Notes: generated from the sequence alone by a model not told the origin. A stretch of 64,000 nucleotides of DNA from Lepidodermella squamata (GCA_047495785.1 JBLDXI010000043.1:186001-250000); one strand, 5' to 3'; shown: positions 47,976 to 60,077, counted from the first letter of the stretch. Program-made: numbers and translations.

Positions 47976-48689
47976 CACACGGAAAGAGAGTTTAATCGAA
48001 CACGGATGTGGTGCATGTTTATGAAAAACAAAATTTGTCAATCAGGGAATCACTGAAAAGCAGTCCTAACTGGACTATTAGGATAATCTTGGTGGTAGCA
48101 ATGTTGAATTCGACTCAATTCTAGAGCTGTTTTATTTTCGGTGAAAATTTTTTCACATTTCCAACTGAATTCCTCGAACGGAAAGTAGCTGTTGTAGCGG
48201 CTGACTTGCTCAAAAATAAAAACGCGTATTCAAAACTGGATGGGACCACTAAAATATAGTGTTTACCTCTTTATCTCCTTCAGATCACTGGCCATCGCAC
48301 CGAAAGCCCTTGCCAGGCGTTTAGCATTTTCTTGCTGTCTACAAACATCGCTAAGAATTATCGCTTGCAACGCGTGTGGAAAATATTACCGCAACAGAGC
48401 ATTTGTCTTCAAAAAAGGGCCATTGCTGATGAAGGTTAATTCAGTTGCCAGGTTGCACTGTTGACGGCAGCCAACATAGCGACCACTCGTCGCTAATTTA
48501 GAAAATTTAGAATTCAGGATTCTCTCCATATCCAGATTAATCAAATAAAGCAAAAATTTTATATGAATTTCGACATTTTAAAAATGATTTGGACCACCTA
48601 TCGGGTTGTAGCGTTCAGACCACATGTTTCCGTTTGATTGGGCACGACATTTACAAAACAAAAAGGGCCAGTGGATCGCTAGTCCGGAA
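47976..48689. other. Gene-free stretch
   Basis: No supported gene or repeat. Confidence 0.3.
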
Positions 48690-49180
48690 AGTGGATCGCT
48701 AGTTTCGCTAACCAAGCCCCGAAAGAATGCGAAGTGCTTGTACATGTTGGTGATGAAATCCAGAGGGATCGGTCAAGCTGCACAGTGTTGTAGACGTTGT
48801 GTCTTCGTAGTCATAGCCATTCGATGCCAGCTTTTAGTTGCAACCGCGATAACTCTATTAGGAAATTTCTCAGAAAATTGGAACTGCTTGAATACAGATT
48901 TGAAGGATTTTGGGTCCGTGTTTTCATTTAGTACCTGTGAAGTTGTCACGCGCAGCTGCTCTTCGCCGGATAAGCCCGGGTAAGCCCGGCGAAAGAGAAG
49001 TACAGGGTGGCACAACGATGACCCCGCCGCAAGTTTCGCGGCTGAAATGCGGCATAGCTTCGCATGTGACACCCCCAAACCCAGACGGACTTTTGCACTG
49101 CGAGCAGTTGTTTGGATCTTGATAGCCTCCAAACGTACATTTCGGCGTCGTTGTTCCGTTGCATTTGCCGCTAAAATCGT
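48690..49180 (-). pseudogene. Relic of an astacin-family gene (EGF, CUB start, kringle piece)
   Basis: Minus strand 49180-48990 reads CSGKC-like start, CTFGGYQDPNNC, SGFGGVTCEAMPHF, ETCGGVIVVPPCTS: the EGF module and start of CUB. It then loses the frame. Near 48830-48780 the minus strand reads ASNGYDYEDTTSTTLCSL, a piece of the kringle. The CUB body is gone and stops occur. It lies just upstream of GB4, on the opposite strand, the same arrangement as C and GB2. Confidence 0.75.
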
Positions 49181-49359
49181 AATAACAAATAATCATTCGA
49201 GAAAGTGGATTTAGCACCGCCGGGTTAATTTAGACAAATACTAGAAAATTAATAACCTCCTAATTAGACCTGTATCTTGCAATCAACTCGATACATGCAA
49301 TTCATAGGCCCCAAAATATAATCATCGTTTCTTGAATTAGCTGTATTAAATACTCCCTA

Positions 49360-49376
49360 TCTCTCTCTCTCTCTCA
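49360..49376. repeat. (CT)n microsatellite before GB4
   Basis: About eight CT units about 20 bases before the former start codon of GB4. Confidence 0.7.
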
Positions 49377-49393
49377 GATTTTCACCAATAAGC

Positions 49394-52069
49394 ATGTGTT
49401 TCTTAGTTCTTTTCCAATCGTTGGAACTACTTTCCGTCGGAATTGGATCTGGTTGTAGCCAGATTTCCACTAGAAAGCCGTATCGAATGACTATGCTTGA
49501 GTTGATAGCCTTCACGGGCAACCCGCCTTCCACAGGATACGCTTGTAAAGTTGCGTCCCAAATCGCTGTTGATCAGGCGAATTCACGGCTCAACTTCTTA
49601 CCGGACTACCACGTTGAAATTCAGTTTGAAGATGAAATCGCTGGTATTGCTGCCGCGAATAAAGCCATAGCATTCAGCCGAAGTTTCGAAAACAACGAAA
49701 GACCTGATGAATATCAAGCTCCTGTAATAGCGGGTCCTCTTTTCTCCACAGGCTGCAAGGCAATGGGCCATAACATTGCCTCATCTTCACTCGGCTGCTA
49801 TTTCTACTGCATGTGCCGATCCCTTTCTAACAGATCGGAGCATATATCGTTATCGACGCGCCAAAACAACCACTTTACTATTTATAGATTTTATGAGGAA
49901 AGTAAGTTCGAAATTAGGAAAAAATTGGTGGTCAAAAGGCCTAACGTAATTCACCATTACGTTAGGCGACTAAAAGTACGATCGAATGAGTCATCTAAGT
50001 GGTTGTTTTGGCGCGTCGTTAACGATATCCAAATCTTTATCTCATCAGGTCGACCGGGCGAGTTTTAACCTATGCTCAGATGCATTTCATCAAGGAGATT
50101 GGGAAGTGGCAACGGATTGGTATTATAACCTATGCTGGCAGTGTTTTCGACTACGCATCGGCTGCAATTTTGCAGCGTTTAGCCATCGATTACGCCAACG
50201 TTGAAGTTCCTTACTTTGACATAGTTCTAGAAATGGACGATGAGTACATTCAACTGCTAAAGCAGAGTGACGTTAGGATTATTGTGGTTTTCACGTCAGT
50301 CGCGCGGCTAGTATGGCGATTTCTTTGCCAGGCTCAAAAATTCGGCTTGACAGGGCCAAGGTTCGTGTTCATATACTTCTGGGGATCGCATACAGCGATC
50401 CTCTTGGGTTGAGCGATGTAGTAGTACCAGGGTGTCTCAAGCGCGTCATTATTGAGCAGATGAAGGTGAGTATTTTTGTTCAATTGATCTCAATTTCCTA
50501 ATTGACTTCATATTCCTCAGTTCTCTTTTTGGACTGCTCCACTACAGTACACAGCCGAGCCAACAGTTAAATCCGCACTTGGTTATAGTCTACAGGAATT
50601 CGACGTGGTATTCGATCGATATGCCAATGGATCGAGGCCATATGATTATGAAATGAGAATTCTGTGCCACGATACGGTTCTGCAAAGTCTCATAACCCTC
50701 GATAATGCCGAGAAAACGCTGAAAACTCTAAACTTGTCATTTCGGAACCTTAGAGACCAACCCAGGCTTGTAGGCTGCATTGTGAATGAATCAGCTGTTT
50801 CAGTTGATTACATGGGTCTTCGAATGGGGCGAATGCGGTATAACAGTCGTGGCGAGGTAGACGCTGATGTTCAAATGATTGGCTACACGACCCCGGAGAG
50901 AAGGCTAGAGTACATTTATACTGTCCATCAATTTCTCAACTCATCTGGGTATTCCTACGACAGCTATTGGATGCGGAAGATTCGAGATCTTGTATGGTTT
51001 ACAACTGATGGGAATCCTCCAAGCGATAGAATCAAGGTAACAGAGGTAGTCGATGAGATACCGAAGTCGATTTTTTACCTGATCATCGCTCTCACAATAC
51101 CATATGCTTGCTTTCAACTTTACGGGCTGGTGAAGCTTTTCTACGGCTGGCGAGGAGAACATGTCGAAAAAGCCTGCCAATTTCTAAGCTACTTGGAATA
51201 ATTGGAACCTTGAGTATGAACGCTGCTGCAGTTTCTTTTTCAGCACAAACCATTCAAGTTCCCCTTGAAATTTGGACAAGTCGTATTGTTCTTCTAGAAT
51301 CATCCCTTGCCCTAACTAATGTATCCATAACACTCCGCGTTGCACTTTTGTCCTTGAAATTCAGAGGGCTCCGTTTTGCAGATACTTGAAGAGCACGAAA
51401 TGCGATGACGCCTTTTAACGCCGGTACATCACGTATGGCTAGTGTCGGCGATGTCAAAGCGACTCGTTTGATAACAACTCACGACAACGTCAACACGCCT
51501 GCAACAGGAAGTCACGTAGAAAATGCGCTAGACGTCGAGATTAGTCGACCGTCTGTGTCAAACCGCCGCTCGACTAACAAATCTAATGAAAACGTGTCGC
51601 ATGTGTTGAAATCAATCGATGAGCTTGGACCTGTGTTTTTCTGCTCATTAACGGAGCTGTAGTTGGTTTCTGGTTGCTGCGCGATCCTCTGATTTGCTTC
51701 GCGGCGAAAAAACCTCCGATTTTCAATAGTGAAGAGGAAAATTTGCTTGAAATTCGATATTGGACGTGCGAATCTACGCGAAATCACGCTGAATGGATCT
51801 TCGCCTTGCTGGCTATACACATCGCCGCGCTAATTATAGGTTCATTCAGCGCACTTAGGCTTCGTTTTTTGAATGCGATTAGAATCGTCTCTGAATTCAA
51901 CCTGATGGCACTCGGTGTCATTAATTTAGCCACTATTTTTCTCGCAAGTCTTCTCATAGTAGTCGTGGTGCGAGATTTAATCGCTCAGGAAATCACGATT
52001 GCGTTCGCAGCTCTCATCTTGTCTGCCACGACTTCGGCGAGTCTATTGATGCCCTTGTACAAGCACTGA
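49394..52069 (+). pseudogene. GB4: inactivated GABA-B-like receptor
   Basis: The whole receptor is recognisable, from signal peptide (MCFLVLFQSLELL) to TM7 (SASLLMPLYKH, end 52069), with the intron at 50467-50520 in the family position. Lesions seen: a frameshift near 49772 (after GCKAMG); a 177-base MITE at 49848-50024; a frameshift near 50377; a frameshift near 51188 in the TM1-TM2 loop; a stop at 51387; and a frameshift near 51630 before TM4. Between lesions the sequence stays close to GB5. Bases 50778-50997 are almost identical to GB5 (see findings). Loop 2 still has DPLIC and YWTC. It cannot make a full receptor. Confidence 0.9.
49848..50024. mobile_element. 177-base MITE inside GB4
   Basis: The ends are inverted over 28 bases with one mismatch (CGTTATCGACGCGCCAAAAC at the left). 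Flanked by ATAT on both sides (49844-49847 and 50025-50028). A perfect short palindrome (ctaacgtaa...ttacgttag) lies in its middle. Removing it with one ATAT rejoins the receptor codons for SIYPNLYLIRSTG. Confidence 0.85.
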
Positions 52070-52628
52070 ATCGGACTATGATATAGAAAAAAATCTTGAA
52101 ATTAAACGGGAATAATATGTTGTAATAATATGTTGTAATTAATAGAGTCAATTTGGCGAAAGCGATTCCAAGACGGGTCGGGTGGTAACGATTTGTGTTA
52201 AAATTAAAACTGGATAGAACTGAACTATGCGATAGAAAGAATCCTCATCGAACTAATTAATTAACTAATAAAATACCCATGATTCGAATAGTTTGTGTAT
52301 TAATTATGCAATTAGTTCGTGCTTTTGAATTTCGAAGTCATGATCGTTATAACCGCAAGTTAACGCCAGCGCACGTGTGACTTCGATAACACCTTGTTTT
52401 GAGGCTCTCATCGAAATGCCCCAGTTGTCTCTTGTGTCGTTTCTTCAAGTCACGACAGTCATTTCCGATGACGTGAAACAAATTTAACTGTATAAACTGT
52501 ACATCCGCTGAGTGCGATGATCGCGAATAGATTTCCACGCGATAGAAAGCTTCCGGCCTTCAATAAGCCTATATATAATGAATCTTTCATATGTCCTGCA
52601 TTTCAAATTTTTTAATAGAAAATAGAAA
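52070..52628. other. Intergenic, GB4-GB5
   Basis: AT-rich with no gene. A TATATAA lies at 52568-52575, about 55-60 bases before the GB5 start codon, and is a reasonable TATA box. Confidence 0.4.
52568..52575 (+). promoter_or_regulatory. Possible TATA box of GB5
   Basis: TATATAAT about 55 bases before the start codon. Sequence resemblance and position only. Confidence 0.35.
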
Positions 52629-55071
52629 ATGGTGCTCTATCTCGTAACATGCATAATCTTAGTTGGTTTAGTCAATGAGACGATGGCTCAAGTGAGGAAA
52701 CCCTACAACATGTCTATATTAGATCTAATCACTTTCACTGGCAACTTTCCTTCTACTGGCGAGGCCTGTAAAGTCGCGTCTCAAATCGCAGTCGATTCAG
52801 CGAATTCCCAAGCAGATTTCCTACCCGACTACCGAATCAACATTCAATTTGACGACGAAATGGGCGGTCCAGCTGCTGCAAGGGCAACTACAGCCTTTTC
52901 GCGAAGTTTCGAAGACAACGGAAGGTCATGGGAGTATCAGTCCCCTGTTATAGTTGGACCTATGTTCTCGAACGCCTGTAAATCAATGGCCCCAGCTTTG
53001 CCTCATTTGTACTCAGCAGCCATCTCGATATCATGTGCCGCACCCTTTCTAACAGATCGAACCATCTACCCGAATCTTTACCTAATGCGATCGACAGGTG
53101 GCGTGTTGACCTATGCCCAGATGCAGTTCTTCAAGAAGATCGGTAACTGGCAACGTATTGGGATCATCACTAATGCTGGAAGTGTGTTTGATTACGCCTC
53201 TGCCGCCGTATTACAACGCTTAGCTCTGGACTATGCGAATGTAGCTGTTCCATACTTTGATATTGTCTTAGAAATGGATGATGAATACATAATTTTACTG
53301 AAGCAAAGTGACGTAAGAATTATCGTCGTGTTCACATCGGTTGCTAGGCTTGTTTGGCGATTCTTATGTCAAGCTCAAAAATTTGGGATAACAGGTCAAA
53401 AATATATTTTCATCCTTCTCGGCATCGCTTATAGTGACCCTATTGGATTGAATGACCCTGTGGTTCCAGGCTGTGCTCGTGCTATCGTGATCGAACAAAT
53501 GAAGGTACCTAGATTACGATTTAGAACTATCTTCTCTTAATCTTTTCTAATTTCAGTACTCTTATTGGACTGCTCCTGTGATGTACACGGCTGAGCCGAC
53601 GGTGAAATCTGATCTTAGCTACAATTTGAATGAATTCGATGAAATGTTCTTCCAACGAACTAATGGAACTAAACCTTACGACTACGAACAGCGAGTACTG
53701 TGCCACGATACGATGATGCAGGGTCTCATAACCCTCGACGTCGCTGAGAAGCGGCTGAAAGGCCTGAATATGTCTCTACGCAACTTGAGGGATAATCCAA
53801 GACTAGTCGGCCGCATTGTGAATGAATCAGCTGTTTCAGTTGATTACATGGGTCTTCGAATGGGCCGAATGCGGTATAACAGTCGTGGCGAGGTTGATGC
53901 TGATGTTCAAATGATTGGCTACTGGACCCCGGAGAGAAGGCTAGAGTACATTTATACTGTCCATCAATTTCTCAACTCATCTGGGTATTCCTACGACAGC
54001 TATTGGATGCGGAAGATTCGAGAGCCTGTATGGATGACTTCAAATAGAAAGCCACCCCGCGATAGAATTTTGGTTCAGCAAGTGTTGAATGAGGTTCCGG
54101 AGGCGGTTTTCTATGTTGTAGTTGTCATAGCATCAATATCATCACTGTTACAAATCTTAACACTATTGAAACTCTTATTCTCCCGTGGCAAGGAAACTGT
54201 TCAGAAAGGTCTAGTTCGTGTCAAGACTTTGGGCTTCCTGGGAGCTTTGATAACAAATGCTGCAGCGGTAATTTACTCGATACCAACAGATAAAAAACCG
54301 TACCAACTTTGGATGTTGAGGATAGTTCTTCTATCGGTTGGTCTTGCCCTGACTCACGGAGTTATTTCAATCCGAGCTATCATTTTCTCATTCAAGCTCT
54401 ACAAATTCCAAATGCCGAGCCATGTTTCGATTGCTAAGCCTAATAGTAGGATTGCCGGAACTCGTTACCTTTCAAAAGGTGGGGGACAAAGTGAATCGGA
54501 TTTAACGAATTTATCTCAGGCACGACCTTCAAGTCAGTCTTCATACCACGCTACTAGACATTCATCGACACATCATGTCAATCTCACGATGGAAAATATT
54601 AAGTCCATTGATGAGCTGTGCTCACTATGGATTCTGGTTTTCGGCCTAGCAAATGGAGCTATAGTTGGTTTTTGGCTTAATGGCGATCCCTTGCAGTGCT
54701 TTGTCGGGAAAATGCCGCCACGCTTGATAGAATCTGAGGATAAGGTAATCGAAACTTTGTACACAACTTGCCAATCGGCTAAGAATCACTCATCATGGAT
54801 TCTAGCTCTAATGGGGATTAATATCACGATTCTAGTTGCTGGGGCCTTGGCTGCGTTCAAACTGCGCATAGCAAATGGCGCTAAGATTGTCCCAGAGTTT
54901 CAGTTTGTAACTATGGGCATCATTAACGCGGCGACCATCTACCTAGGCTCTCTTTTGATTGTTGTAGTTTTGCGAGATATAGTCGGTCAAATCATCGCTA
55001 TTGCATTCACATCGTTGATTCTGTCGGCTACGTCTTCCGCGACGTGGGCGTTCCCCCTGTATCGTTCCTAG
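52629..55071 (+). CDS. GB5: GABA-B-like class C GPCR
   Basis: Exons 52629-53504 and 53557-55071 join through a 52-base intron, phase 0, to 796 residues. Signal peptide MVLYLVTCIILVGLVNETMA. The ectodomain carries GCK-like site changed to NACKSMAPALPHLYS, FLTDRTIYPNLYLMRSTGG and GNWQRIGIIT. WTPERRLEYIYTVHQF and PPRDR come before TM1. Seven hydrophobic segments follow. TM3 shows LWMLR (Trp for the class C Cys). Loop 2 shows DPLQC and YTTC. The TM3-TM4 loop is about 95 residues, rich in Ser, His and Arg (GGGQSESDL, SSQSSYHATRHSSTHH). The tail is about three residues. AATAAA lies at 55210. The frame is intact, in contrast to its neighbours GB4 and GB6. Confidence 0.9.
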
Positions 55072-55209
55072 CACGAATGAAGTTGGCGTGGCCCGTAATA
55101 GGATGAGACGACAGCTGGAACGTCAAAAGAGTCCGCCAAAACTACAGTTTGACCTTACGTAGCTACCTAGAGTTGAAGTGTCCAACTTATCTAGTTGACA
55201 AAACTTGAC

Positions 55210-55215
55210 AATAAA
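55210..55215 (+). promoter_or_regulatory. Probable GB5 poly(A) signal
   Basis: AATAAA about 140 bases after the stop codon. Confidence 0.45.
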
Positions 55216-56033
55216 ATTACAGATGTATGTCGTATATAATGTCGACTTCTATGTAATGTTAACTTTGCACATAGCAATAGCGCCCATGTAATGTTGATTT
55301 TCATCCTGATTTTTCAAAGCCTAATCCCAACATGACCACAAATCGAAGTTGGCATCGAGGAGTTTAATATTGATATTTGATATTGATATTTTCAAAGACT
55401 AAAACTAAATCACTAAACTTTGGAAATGATCGATTTTCGAAAATCGATTGCGATTGATATCTTTCGATTTTTGACGATATTTTGCACCCAAGTGAAAAAC
55501 AAAAAAAACAAATTTTCGAATTCCTCGATGCCGACGCTAATTTGTGGTCAAATTGGGATACGCCATATATATGATATATACGCCATATATATGATTATTT
55601 GTATAAAATCGAAACGTCAGTATGGCCAGAAGTTCGAACATCAGTAATTCAGTGTCTCTGCCTTTTGAGTTAACGCTGTTTCTGTTACAATTATGGTTGC
55701 TGCCAGCAATTTTCACCAATGTTAAGAATGTAAGCTCTGATCAACGGAGGAACCTTGCGGGTAATAGCTTGCGGCAACCCTGGTGAATACGTGAATACGC
55801 AGTTTCCGCATTGATTCTTGGTCGTAATGGCCTGCTCTAAATACAGTGTGATTCAGAAAGCCCGCCCTAACCACAATTATTATGTTTTCCCTCTTATGTG
55901 TCCAAAAAATGTGTCCAAGTCCGCGCGTGCCAACTCACAAGTTTCCAAACACAAAACACTAAACTTTTAAGTTAATGCTAGTGTGGTAGTTTCGTCGTTT
56001 CGTCACCATGAAGAAAAAATATTTTGTTAAATG

Positions 56034-56106
56034 TTGAGCTGGAGTCGAACTATCCAACCTCTGGTTTCCTGAGCTATAGCTTGAACCACTAAACCACACA
56101 GGAGAC
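56034..56106 (-). repeat. tRNA-like sequence (SINE or tRNA relic)
   Basis: On the minus strand an exact A-box pattern (TGGTTTAGTGG) is followed about 35 bases later by a B-box-like AGTTCGACTCC, the spacing of a tRNA. The acceptor stem and T stem do not pair, so it is not a working tRNA. Confidence 0.45.
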
Positions 56107-56199
56107 ACATGGAACCCGTGTTAGAATCAATTTACATAGGTCAACGTTAAAGCATACTTCAACAAAACAGATACACACGATATTTCGATAACTTGCTCG

Positions 56200-56264
56200 C
56201 TTATAGTGGTTCCAGCACTAGCACTCGAAACCAGAGGTGTTGATAGTTCGACTCCAGCTCAAAT
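56200..56264 (+). repeat. Second tRNA-like sequence, inverted
   Basis: Shares aaccagagg and gatagttcgactccagctc with the copy at 56034-56106 but in the opposite orientation. Its A-box is degenerate. Confidence 0.4.
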
Positions 56265-57148
56265 CATTTTTTTTATTTTTTCCAAGTTTTTCAGTCTTTT
56301 GGAAGTTTTTATTGCCAGGTCTTTATTGCCGGGATGCTCAGAATTTTATTTTTTCTCAAAACCTTTTGAGGAAATTTTTTGAATTTTGAAAATGTTTGAA
56401 TTCAGCTGAATTTTCAAGTAGTCACTAAGTGGAAGCCTACTATCGGATGATGGCGTTCATCCATGAGACGGGGCTGCGGGATTGAGAAGAGGAGGATGAT
56501 ACCCCCATCGATCACTGCCTAATGGAATTCAAACTGCCATATGAAAATATTCTAGCCAAAGCAGTGCGTTAAGAGCTGCACTATAGAACGCGGCGGCGTG
56601 TCAAAAATCAAATTCAGAACAAGAATTCTCCATCGGTCAGCTCGGCTGCGAGCAGGTTAAGAAGTCAACAAGATTTGCTAATGGACGCAGTCCTGTTCGA
56701 CTTCACATGGCATATTGCATACTTTGACGATTTTCGGCTTAGATGCACATCGGGCCCGGAAATGTGCTGCTTAGATGCGTGACTGTGTTTTGCTCGTTTT
56801 AAAACAATACCGCGCTCAGTTTGATTTCGTTTGGAGAGCTGCATTTCGTTTGAGTCGATAAAACAACCAAATCTGATCAGCCTTCACCATGTCAGCAAAC
56901 AGCACTTCAGCGACACTTACTTAATATGACGAACTTTATATCGGCCGTTTAAATTGAAAAAATTCCGAGAAACAAGATACAAGATATTTAGGTAAATGTG
57001 TAAAGTAACGATAATGACAATTCCTGCTCGTAATTCGAAACTGATAGAAAGTTCTGATAGTTCTATACACAGACGCCTTTCCGGCTTTTAACTAAATGTC
57101 ATGCCAGCATGCGACAAATTGAACGCATTTTAACATTCATTTGCAAAA

Positions 57149-60077
57149 ATGCATATTTTCTCAATAATTGTCTTACTGATTGAGTGTTCTCAACCAACCC
57201 TGGCTCAGAAAACCTACAATCTATCGCTGTTGGCGCTAATGGGCTTCACGGGTAATCCACCTGCTTCAGGAGTTGCCTGCAAAATCGCCACTGACATCGC
57301 TATCAACGCAGTTAACAATCAGTCGGAGATTCTACCCGACTATCGCATCATAATACAATACGAGGATGAAAATGGTGGGAATCTGGCAGCCAGAGTTGGC
57401 ATAGGCTACAGTCGAAGTTATGAAAATCAACTTAAATCCAACGTTCTGCAATCGCCTGTCATCGCTGGCCCGAATTTTTCGAACGGCTGCAAGATTCTTG
57501 GTCCAGCTTTGCACGAAATAAACTCCATAGGCATCACTAGATCGTGCTCGGCTTCTTTCCTAACAGATCGAAGTATCTACCGCAATTTGTATTTGATGCG
57601 ATCAACAGGTGGATTTGTCACGTTCGCACAAATGAGGTTCATCAAAGATGTCGGAAAATGGCAACGAATTGGAATCATAACTAATGTTGGCACTGTTTCT
57701 GACTACACCTCGGCTGCGATTCTACAACGTCTCGCTCTCGACCAGGGAAATGTCTCCGTGCCGTATTTCGACATAGTAGCTGAAATGGATGACGAATACT
57801 TTGTGGCGATGAAGAAGAGTGACATCAGGGTTTTTGTTGTCACTACAGCAGTTCGCACGCTTGTTTGGAGGTTTTTCTGCCAAGCTCACAAATTTGGCAT
57901 GGCTGGGCCGAGATACGCTTTCATTCTTTTGGGTATAGTTTTCAGCGACCCCACAACTCTACCGGACCCTGTGGTGCCGCAATGCAGCCGAGCAGTTGTA
58001 ACTGAGCAAATGAAGGTATGTTGACCTATTTCGTCGTGCGCGCAGAATAAAAGCGTATTAATCAAACGTTGAAAATGTGATAATTAATCAAACTATGTAC
58101 CAGTAAAATTGTTCATCTCTTCTTTATTTACTTTTTCGAAATTTTAGCGTTTTTCGAAACAACTTTTTGCGCTAGAGGTAAAATTGGACATGGCACATTT
58201 TACGCATTTTAAGTGAGGAGGGGAAACATGCTTAGCGGATGCCTCGGGTTCGATTACTTCGCACAAAGAATGTTTGATAGATATCAGCCTCAATATTGTC
58301 AAACAAATAATATTCCATTAACTAGCTAACATTAATAGCTGCGAAACGTGCTTCCGCTTTCATACATCAAAACACGTCTTAGCCACCCCACCTATTTCCT
58401 CCCCAAAGCTGGGTTCACGGACTCGCGATTTGTCGTCCGGCTGAGCTGCGCGGCAAAATCGGTGTCGCGCACTTGTTCAAGGACAGATTCATTCGCGCGA
58501 GAATACCATATATTCATTCGACAGCGAATTTTTTAGATTTTAATTTGGTATTAAAGGCTTAATATAACATATTTCTATTCGAAATATATTCACAGCACGC
58601 GTTTTGGACTGCTCCGATCCTATCCACAATGGAGCCCAATGCAAAAATTGTACTAGGATACAGTTTGTTGGAATTCGATGCTGTGTTCGATCGTTACGCG
58701 AATAACACGAGACCTGTTGACTATGAACAACGCCTTGCTTGCCACGACAACATCCTTCAGGCTGTCCTAACACTTCACGAGTCCGAGAAAGTTCTGAAAA
58801 CCCAGAATCTATCACTGCGCAATATGCGGGACCAACCAGACCGCGTCATGCGAATCGTAAACACAACAGCGCTTTCTATCGATTATTTAGGACTGAGAAT
58901 GGGTAGACTGAAGTACAACGATAAGGGAGAGGTTAAAGACGTCTTGATGGTAAGCCAGTGGACACCCAAGTCAGGCTACCAGATGTTGTACACGGTCAAT
59001 CAGTACCCTAATACATCAGACTCCATTCTTTCGAGCTACTGGATGAAGAAATATCGCGATCCTTCATGGCAAACGCTGGATGGTGTGCCACCTAAAGACA
59101 GGGCTAATTTGAAACTGGAAGTCGACGAGATTCCAAGAGAGATTATCTACGTAACTGGTCCTATAACTGCTTTATTAAGCCTAATTCAGATTGGGGGAAT
59201 CTACAAGATTGGAAAGATGGAGAAATCGGATCAATAAAACTTTTTTAAGCTGAAGATCATGGGGATGATAGGAGTTCTACTCATGAATGCTGCTTCGATC
59301 GTGTTCTCACTGCAAACATCAGTATCGCCTCTGCTTCTTTGGAAGCTTAGAATAGTCCTATTAGTCCTGAGCTTTGGACTTGTGAACGGAAATCTCAACG
59401 TACGCCCCTTTTTCATTTCTATTAAAAATGGGAAAGGAGGAACCTCCTCAAAAGTAACTTCTGCTGTAGAAACTTCAGTCGGGAGTCCCGTGGCTATACG
59501 AGGGACAGCCATGCGAGTGATAAGCATTAAGACTAATTTCGACGAGCATGGACGATTCCGCCCCAAGTCTAAGATGGCTGTTACAAATATGGAGCAGATC
59601 GATTTGGGAGCAACAGATGAGTTGAGCTGTGCATGGGTGTTGATTTTCACGCTAGTTAACGCCGCCCTTGTTGGATTCTGGTTACTCAGCGATCCTCTGC
59701 GCTGCTTCATCGCCAACGAAGCTCCAGATTACATCTTTGATGGCGATTTAGTCATTAAAACGTCCTACTGGGTATGCGAATCAGGCACAAATCACTCGAA
59801 ATGGCTGGCGTCACTCCTAGCTTTCAATGCTGCTCTTCTGTTAGTTGGATGCATCTTCACCTTGAGATTGAAATTTCACAAACGGTCTACCGTTCCCGAA
59901 ATGAAGCCCATGTCTCTTGGTTTGGCAAATTTCGCGTCAATTTTTATCGGTAGCATTCTCATTGTTGCCGCTGTTGATGGGATCGTCGCCAAGGAGATCA
60001 CTATAGCTTTTGCTCTATTTTTCACATCAGCTACAACGTCTGCGGTTTGGCTCTATCCGCTTTATGCCAAAATTTGA
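57149..60077 (+). pseudogene. GB6: GABA-B-like receptor with one nonsense codon
   Basis: Exons 57149-58015 and 58596-60077. Signal peptide MHIFSIIVLLIECSQPTLA, then an ectodomain very like GB2's (GNPPASGVACKIA, GKWQRIGIITN), PPKDR and TM1. At 59235-59237, in the loop after TM1, the frame meets TAA. The same frame then runs on without a break through TM2-TM7 (LLLWKLRIVLL, WLLSDPLRC, YWVCES, SAVWLYPLYAKI). No GT-AG intron can skip the stop. So it is either a very young pseudogene, a truncated 502-residue protein with one helix, a polymorphism, or a sequencing error. Apart from the stop it would be 782 codons long. AATAAA lies at 60310. Confidence 0.85.

Larger units (their letters stand above)
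55216..57148. other. Intergenic, GB5-GB6
   Basis: No gene is supported. Holds a short TATATATG repeat near 55563-55592 and an inverted pair of tRNA-like sequences at 56034-56264. Confidence 0.4.

Noticed and set aside
56034-56106. Working tRNA gene
   Set aside because: A- and B-box patterns are there, but acceptor and T stems do not pair.
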